Source of the DNA: Pseudomonas graminis
Lineage (GTDB): Bacteria > Pseudomonadota > Gammaproteobacteria > Pseudomonadales > Pseudomonadaceae
DNA length: 64,000 nt
NCBI RefSeq assembly: GCF_004364335.1
Contig: NZ_SOCR01000002.1
Coordinates: 1 to 64,000, forward strand
Direction of reading: 5' to 3'
Under the pieces are notes generated by a model. It ran no database searches, was not told the origin of the DNA, and worked only from the letters and a program-made list of their open reading frames with translations. The translations under genes were made by a program, and so were the position numbers. Below are positions 60,156-64,000 of this stretch, piece by piece. Numbering within the stretch: position 1 is the first letter of the stretch; each line of letters begins with the position of its first letter.

Positions 60156-62183
60156 TTATCCCCGCTTTAACGCGATGCTAGCTAGACGTTTGAGAGCTTC
60201 GGCGCCGCCGTCCAACTGCTGCGTCGCCTTCAATGCCGTATCAACTCCCTGATGCATCGCAAGAAAAAACTTATTCCGGTCATATTCATCTTTCGGTGAG
60301 GAGTTGCCGTATTTTCTCATCTGCTCCTTGAAACGCTTAATCTTTTTCTGCGCGGCAAGCTGTGGTACACGATCAAGTTTGATAGCTGCTAACAGGCGAT
60401 CAGTGATATGCGTCATGTACTCACCCATCATGTGGTTACCGATACCCAGTAGCCCCCCGGGCTTCATGTTTTCATGAGGTAGGAAGAAGCGCGCTTTTTC
60501 CTCGGGAGTTAGGCAGCGCATTAGGGCGCGCTGCGACTGTTCGGCCTGATCATTTTCTGCGCCGCATAAACTGGGCACCAAGTAAAGGCTGGGCCGCTCC
60601 GGGAGTCGGGTTTTGACTGTGTTGTAGTAAGGCGCGCCGAGGCCATCTTTGCTGCGGTATGCAGGGTAAGAAGAGCCCCGGCTCTGCGTGTGCTGCTCTA
60701 CGCGGTAGAACATGGCAAGTTCGCCGTGATGGCCGTATGGATCGCCGAACTTGATCACATTAGTCGCGAGGACTTGGCCCATCGACCATGCGAAACCCAA
60801 TGTCGTGCCTAACGGGCCGTACAGGTTGTAGAGGTGATTATCGAGGTCAGCTTGAGGTGGCACGCTGGGAATGGTGTCGGTGTCATTTACGTGACGAAAA
60901 TGACGAATTTCGCTCAACCCCTTTAACGCGCTCAGCGTGAAAGTGCGAGGCATTCCGTACGTGTATAGAAGCGGGTTGTGTGCCTTGAGCGAAGCTGCGT
61001 GAATCAATCCCAGAGCACCACCGAGGCTATGTCCACAGATATACAGTTCTCTACCCCCAATGTTTTCGGGGAGATATTGCGCCAGGTGTATGGAATAACA
61101 ATTTGTCGCAGCGAGGTAGGCAGTTCGAAATCCCAAATGTACCCGACCTTCAAGCGCCATATCTACGCAGGGTACCGATGGCGCACAGCTGGCTTTCACC
61201 TCAGGCAGGACAGGACGGAAGGTTAGGTCTGTAGCAAGATCGGGCGCATGGAGGCGGTCAAAGTCGGTACCGCGCCATGCCACCAGCACTTGCGTGGCGT
61301 TTATGACGGAAAAAAGTTGGGTGTCACCTTGGGGAGGTATTGCGGTCGCGGTGTTCATCTTTACGCAGGAGGCATAACGGTCATTGAATGAAACGTCGGT
61401 GACCAGACAGGGCCAGTTTTTCCCCCCATCCCAAACCCTAGGAGTTCTCGACAGATCAAGACACTGCTCGGCAAAAAAATACGCAGGCGAGCCGAATAAA
61501 CCCTTCGGACGGTTGCTGTACGACAGGATACTCATCAGCCCCAAGTTGTAGGCATTCGCCAGGCTGTACTCAGGCTGATGATGCAAAACCAACGACCACG
61601 CACGCAGTGGGCAAACTTCCAAGACATGCCGGCAGTTCAGCGCTTCGTATTGCACCGTAAACCCTGAAAACTCAGCGTCCGGGAAATGATAAGCCGGCGG
61701 CGGATCCAGCTCTGGCCAAGGCGGATTGAACGCCGGCAGCTCATCACACAACTGCCCTATTCGCAGGTAGTGATAGGCATGCCCCTGCTCAAGTGCCTGT
61801 TTTTCCACCGGCGAAAATCCGGGACGCTGCTTTCCGTACAGAGGTTTGCTGTCACTTGCACCTGGCCGCTCGGGTTCCGGGCGCACAGCCCGCAACCGCC
61901 GCTGTTTCAGGACGTCAGCCAACGGCGCTGCCGGCATCAGCAGTGTCACGTCGAGCGGATAAAGATCCTCAAGTCGAATCACACCCTGGGCATCGGTGCT
62001 CCCCGAGTACTCAGCAACGCAGCCATCCCGCACTGCCTGATTGGTCGCCCGCCACGGCAGATTAGCCAGCGGCGCGCCGAGCTCGTCCACCATTTGAAAT
62101 TCAACCCAATGGGTTTTCTGCGGGCCGATAGCCACAGGCTTGTAGGTGCAAAAGATATCCGTCTGGTGCTGTCTGTCTTTCAT
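60156..62183 (-). CDS. T6SS lipase effector, class-3 lipase fold (Tle-like)
   Basis: The 675-residue toxin starts at ATG 62183, with AAGGA about 9 bases upstream; the frame is open 18 codons further. Residues ~25-95 form a small beta-sandwich (WVEFQMVDELGAPLANLPW, DAQGVIRL) like the transthyretin-type loading modules that dock on VgrG. Residues ~220-510 are a class-3 lipase with nucleophile elbow CGHSLGGAL (Ser386), then the Asp-bearing HVNDTDTIPSVPP. A late His occurs in NHMMGEYMTHI. It has no signal peptide, as expected for T6SS cargo. It is placed between vgrG and four lipoprotein genes. Membrane phospholipids are the likely target. Confidence 0.9.
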   Translation of the reverse strand: MKDRQHQTDIFCTYKPVAIGPQKTHWVEFQMVDELGAPLANLPWRATNQAVRDGCVAEYSGSTDAQGVIRLEDLYPLDVTLLMPAAPLADVLKQRRLRAVRPEPERPGASDSKPLYGKQRPGFSPVEKQALEQGHAYHYLRIGQLCDELPAFNPPWPELDPPPAYHFPDAEFSGFTVQYEALNCRHVLEVCPLRAWSLVLHHQPEYSLANAYNLGLMSILSYSNRPKGLFGSPAYFFAEQCLDLSRTPRVWDGGKNWPCLVTDVSFNDRYASCVKMNTATAIPPQGDTQLFSVINATQVLVAWRGTDFDRLHAPDLATDLTFRPVLPEVKASCAPSVPCVDMALEGRVHLGFRTAYLAATNCYSIHLAQYLPENIGGRELYICGHSLGGALGLIHAASLKAHNPLLYTYGMPRTFTLSALKGLSEIRHFRHVNDTDTIPSVPPQADLDNHLYNLYGPLGTTLGFAWSMGQVLATNVIKFGDPYGHHGELAMFYRVEQHTQSRGSSYPAYRSKDGLGAPYYNTVKTRLPERPSLYLVPSLCGAENDQAEQSQRALMRCLTPEEKARFFLPHENMKPGGLLGIGNHMMGEYMTHITDRLLAAIKLDRVPQLAAQKKIKRFKEQMRKYGNSSPKDEYDRNKFFLAMHQGVDTALKATQQLDGGAEALKRLASIALKRG

Positions 62184-62318
62184 GCCGGGTCCTTCCTGAT
62201 TGAAGATTTGATGCGGTGATAAATTGTCGCGGCCCATTGCTTGGCGGCAGGCGTTGTGTCGTTAGCCGTTGCGATGCAGATCGCAAACCATCCGGGCGGC
62301 GGGGCCCCTGAGCGGTGG
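62184..62318. other. gap between vgrG and the lipase gene
   Basis: 135 bases without a gene; may hold an internal promoter for the effector/immunity genes. No terminator is seen. Confidence 0.4.
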
Positions 62319-64000
62319 TCACTGCTCATCGGGCTTGTCATTGGGAAACTCGATCACCACGTTCCCCGGCAATAACGTGTGAACCGGGATGGTCCTGCCG
62401 TCCTTGTCTGTCACGCCGGGGAACAGCTCGCCCTCCTGGGTGGTGATCAGGTAACGGGCGAAGGGCGCGTAACCCTTATCGGGTTCGCTGAGGGTGTAGC
62501 CGGCGGCGTAGCCCGGCGGTATCGGCGTCGCCGGGGTGGTCAGTGTGGTGGCACCGCCCTTTAGCACGTACGCGGCCCGGTGATGGATGTTCCCTGGCGC
62601 GCCCAGCTCGATTTCGCCATCCTTGATGCGGATGAATGCGCCGCCGCAGCTGAAGATGATTTCCTCGGGCGCACTGATCTCGACACGGCCGGCCAGGCTT
62701 TCAATTTTTATCTGGTCATTCGCCAACGCGTGCACCGCGCCGCCGTAGGCGTGGAGCTGCATATCCCCATCCACGGCTTTCAGGTCGAAACCTTTGGTCA
62801 CAGCGCACAGGCTGATCGCACCCTCAGCCGTGCCGGTGATGTCATGTCCCGCGCTGATGTTGGTCGAGCGCGACGACGTGATGGCGACGCTTTCACGGCC
62901 CGAGGACAGCAAAACAGCCTCGGGACTGACCACGCCTATGCCGGCCGGTGCATGCAGTAAAAGCCCGGGCTCGGTCAGGTTGGTCAGGGCCGCGGTGAGT
63001 TGTTCGTGGCCGCTCGTGTCGGCGGCAACGGCCTGGGCACTCCGCGCGGCTTGAGCCATGGACCGGGCCAACGACAGTGCGCTTTCAAGCTGCTCGATTG
63101 CAGCGTCCATGTCGAGCTGCTGACCGTGGGCCTTGGTCTGTTCATCCGCACTGATTAACACCCCGCTTCCCGCCCGAATCGCGCCCCAGCCATCGGTGCG
63201 CAGTTCAAAGCCTTCGCCGCGCTTATCCTTCTCGTTGTCGACCAGATGGCCGAGATTCAGCTGGCTCTTGCCGCTGTGCTCGGTGCTGAGTTTGATGTGT
63301 TCCTTGCCGCGATCGTCCTCCATGCGCAGCTTGTTATTGGCCGGGGTCCGCAGCACGTTGCGTTTGTAATCGCTGCGCAGCAGCGTCACATGATCGGGAT
63401 GGCGACTGTCATGAAGCGCATGGGCGATGTAGGGCCGGTCCGGGTCGCCTTGCTCGAAGGCAATCGCCACTTCGGTGCCGCAGATCAGCGGCAGGTGCAG
63501 GCCGTGGGTATCGCCCGCATAAGGTCGGGCGAGGCGCAACCAAAGGCTTTCCTCACCCACTTCCCAACTGTCGCGATCAAACAGAAAGCTGACCTTATAG
63601 CGACCTTCGCGGTCGATGTGGCTGTAGGGATCGTTGGCCAGCGAGCTGGTGACCCGCGCCGGGACGGTGCCGGCAATTTGCGGTTTCGCCAGCAACGGCG
63701 GCCGAAAACACACGCTCTCGGAATACGGAATCGCTTCAAAGCTCAACTCAAAACTGCGATCCCGCGCCGCACGCAACCGTAGCCTAGTGAGCACCGCCCC
63801 CGGCTCAAACGCCTGCGGCGCCCCACCGGAAATCGCCAGCACCTGGGCCAATCCCAAGGACGCACTGCTGCTGATACCACTCAGGCGAGTTTGGTTATTC
63901 AGATACCGCTCATGCCGCAACCGTCCATAGAAAAACCCGCTTTCACCTTCTAGATCTTCATCCTGATCCAGCTTGTCGCCGAGCACCTTGTACGGCTCGC
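62319..64000 (-). CDS. vgrG: VgrG spike protein, C-terminal ~560 residues (runs off window)
   Basis: The frame stays open to the window end, continuing upstream as EPYKVLGDK, so the N-terminal gp27-like part is cut off. The visible part has the gp44/gp5 OB region (ARVTSSLANDPYSHIDREGRYKVSFLFDRD), WLRLARPYAG and the GTEVAIAFEQGDPDRPYIAHALHDSRHPDHV motif. The DUF2345 beta-helix follows (~370-470 of the visible part). A ~70-residue C-terminal tail carries YLITTQEGELFPGVTDKDGRT, a module that often serves effector docking. It heads the lipase/immunity genes, which are on the same strand. Confidence 0.93.
   Translation of the reverse strand, partial: EPYKVLGDKLDQDEDLEGESGFFYGRLRHERYLNNQTRLSGISSSASLGLAQVLAISGGAPQAFEPGAVLTRLRLRAARDRSFELSFEAIPYSESVCFRPPLLAKPQIAGTVPARVTSSLANDPYSHIDREGRYKVSFLFDRDSWEVGEESLWLRLARPYAGDTHGLHLPLICGTEVAIAFEQGDPDRPYIAHALHDSRHPDHVTLLRSDYKRNVLRTPANNKLRMEDDRGKEHIKLSTEHSGKSQLNLGHLVDNEKDKRGEGFELRTDGWGAIRAGSGVLISADEQTKAHGQQLDMDAAIEQLESALSLARSMAQAARSAQAVAADTSGHEQLTAALTNLTEPGLLLHAPAGIGVVSPEAVLLSSGRESVAITSSRSTNISAGHDITGTAEGAISLCAVTKGFDLKAVDGDMQLHAYGGAVHALANDQIKIESLAGRVEISAPEEIIFSCGGAFIRIKDGEIELGAPGNIHHRAAYVLKGGATTLTTPATPIPPGYAAGYTLSEPDKGYAPFARYLITTQEGELFPGVTDKDGRTIPVHTLLPGNVVIEFPNDKPDEQ

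Overview
The window looks like a chromosomal segment of a fluorescent-group or syringae-group Pseudomonas. The protein-level matches are all pseudomonad in style: ProP, a BapA-like adhesin with its own type I secretion genes, ehuBCDA-type transporter, BphO/BphP, a type VI secretion (T6SS) block, and REP elements of the GTAGGACCGGCTTYAGCCGGGAAG type. Codon use is G+C-rich except in the T6SS effector/immunity stretch. No rRNA, tRNA or CRISPR array was seen.

Layout. 1-5.2 kb: the end of an IS256-type transposase gene, small Pseudomonas proteins, an OBAP-type lipoprotein and a dual GGDEF-EAL protein. 5.3-24.5 kb: an XRE regulator transcribed divergently from a 4377-residue BapA-like adhesin with 41 Ig-like repeats, followed by its TolC-like, ABC and HlyD-like export proteins. 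A small trypsin-like lipoprotein gene converges on that operon stop-to-stop. 25.5-33.4 kb: ProP, a HAD phosphatase, an old-yellow-enzyme reductase with a NemR-like operator, a cupin, a soluble histidine kinase, a GlxA-type regulator and MsrA. 33.6-37 kb: an ectoine/hydroxyectoine-type ABC transporter (ehuBCDA order). 37.5-45.6 kb: a KaiC-like ATPase with a single-domain response regulator, an orphan sensor kinase, an MFS exporter, and bacteriophytochrome with its heme oxygenase. 45.7-64 kb, all on the minus strand: a VgrG running off the window edge, a class-3 lipase effector, four paralogous lipoproteins that are probable immunity proteins, PAAR, a two-TM T6SS-associated protein, TssM, TssA, TssF, TssG, TssJ, TssE and a short membrane-anchored ImpA_N protein. 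TssB, TssC, TssK, TssL, ClpV and Hcp are not in the window; they presumably lie beyond position 64000 or elsewhere.

How it works together. The GGDEF-EAL protein, XRE regulator, adhesin and T1SS form a plausible surface-attachment block. ProP and Ehu both import compatible solutes. The phytochrome operon and KaiC/response-regulator pair are signalling modules without obvious local outputs. The T6SS block delivers a phospholipase-type toxin, and its immunity genes are amplified next to it. REP elements fill most of the larger intergenic gaps between 27 and 40 kb. They sit inside the ehu operon and even supply one stop codon.
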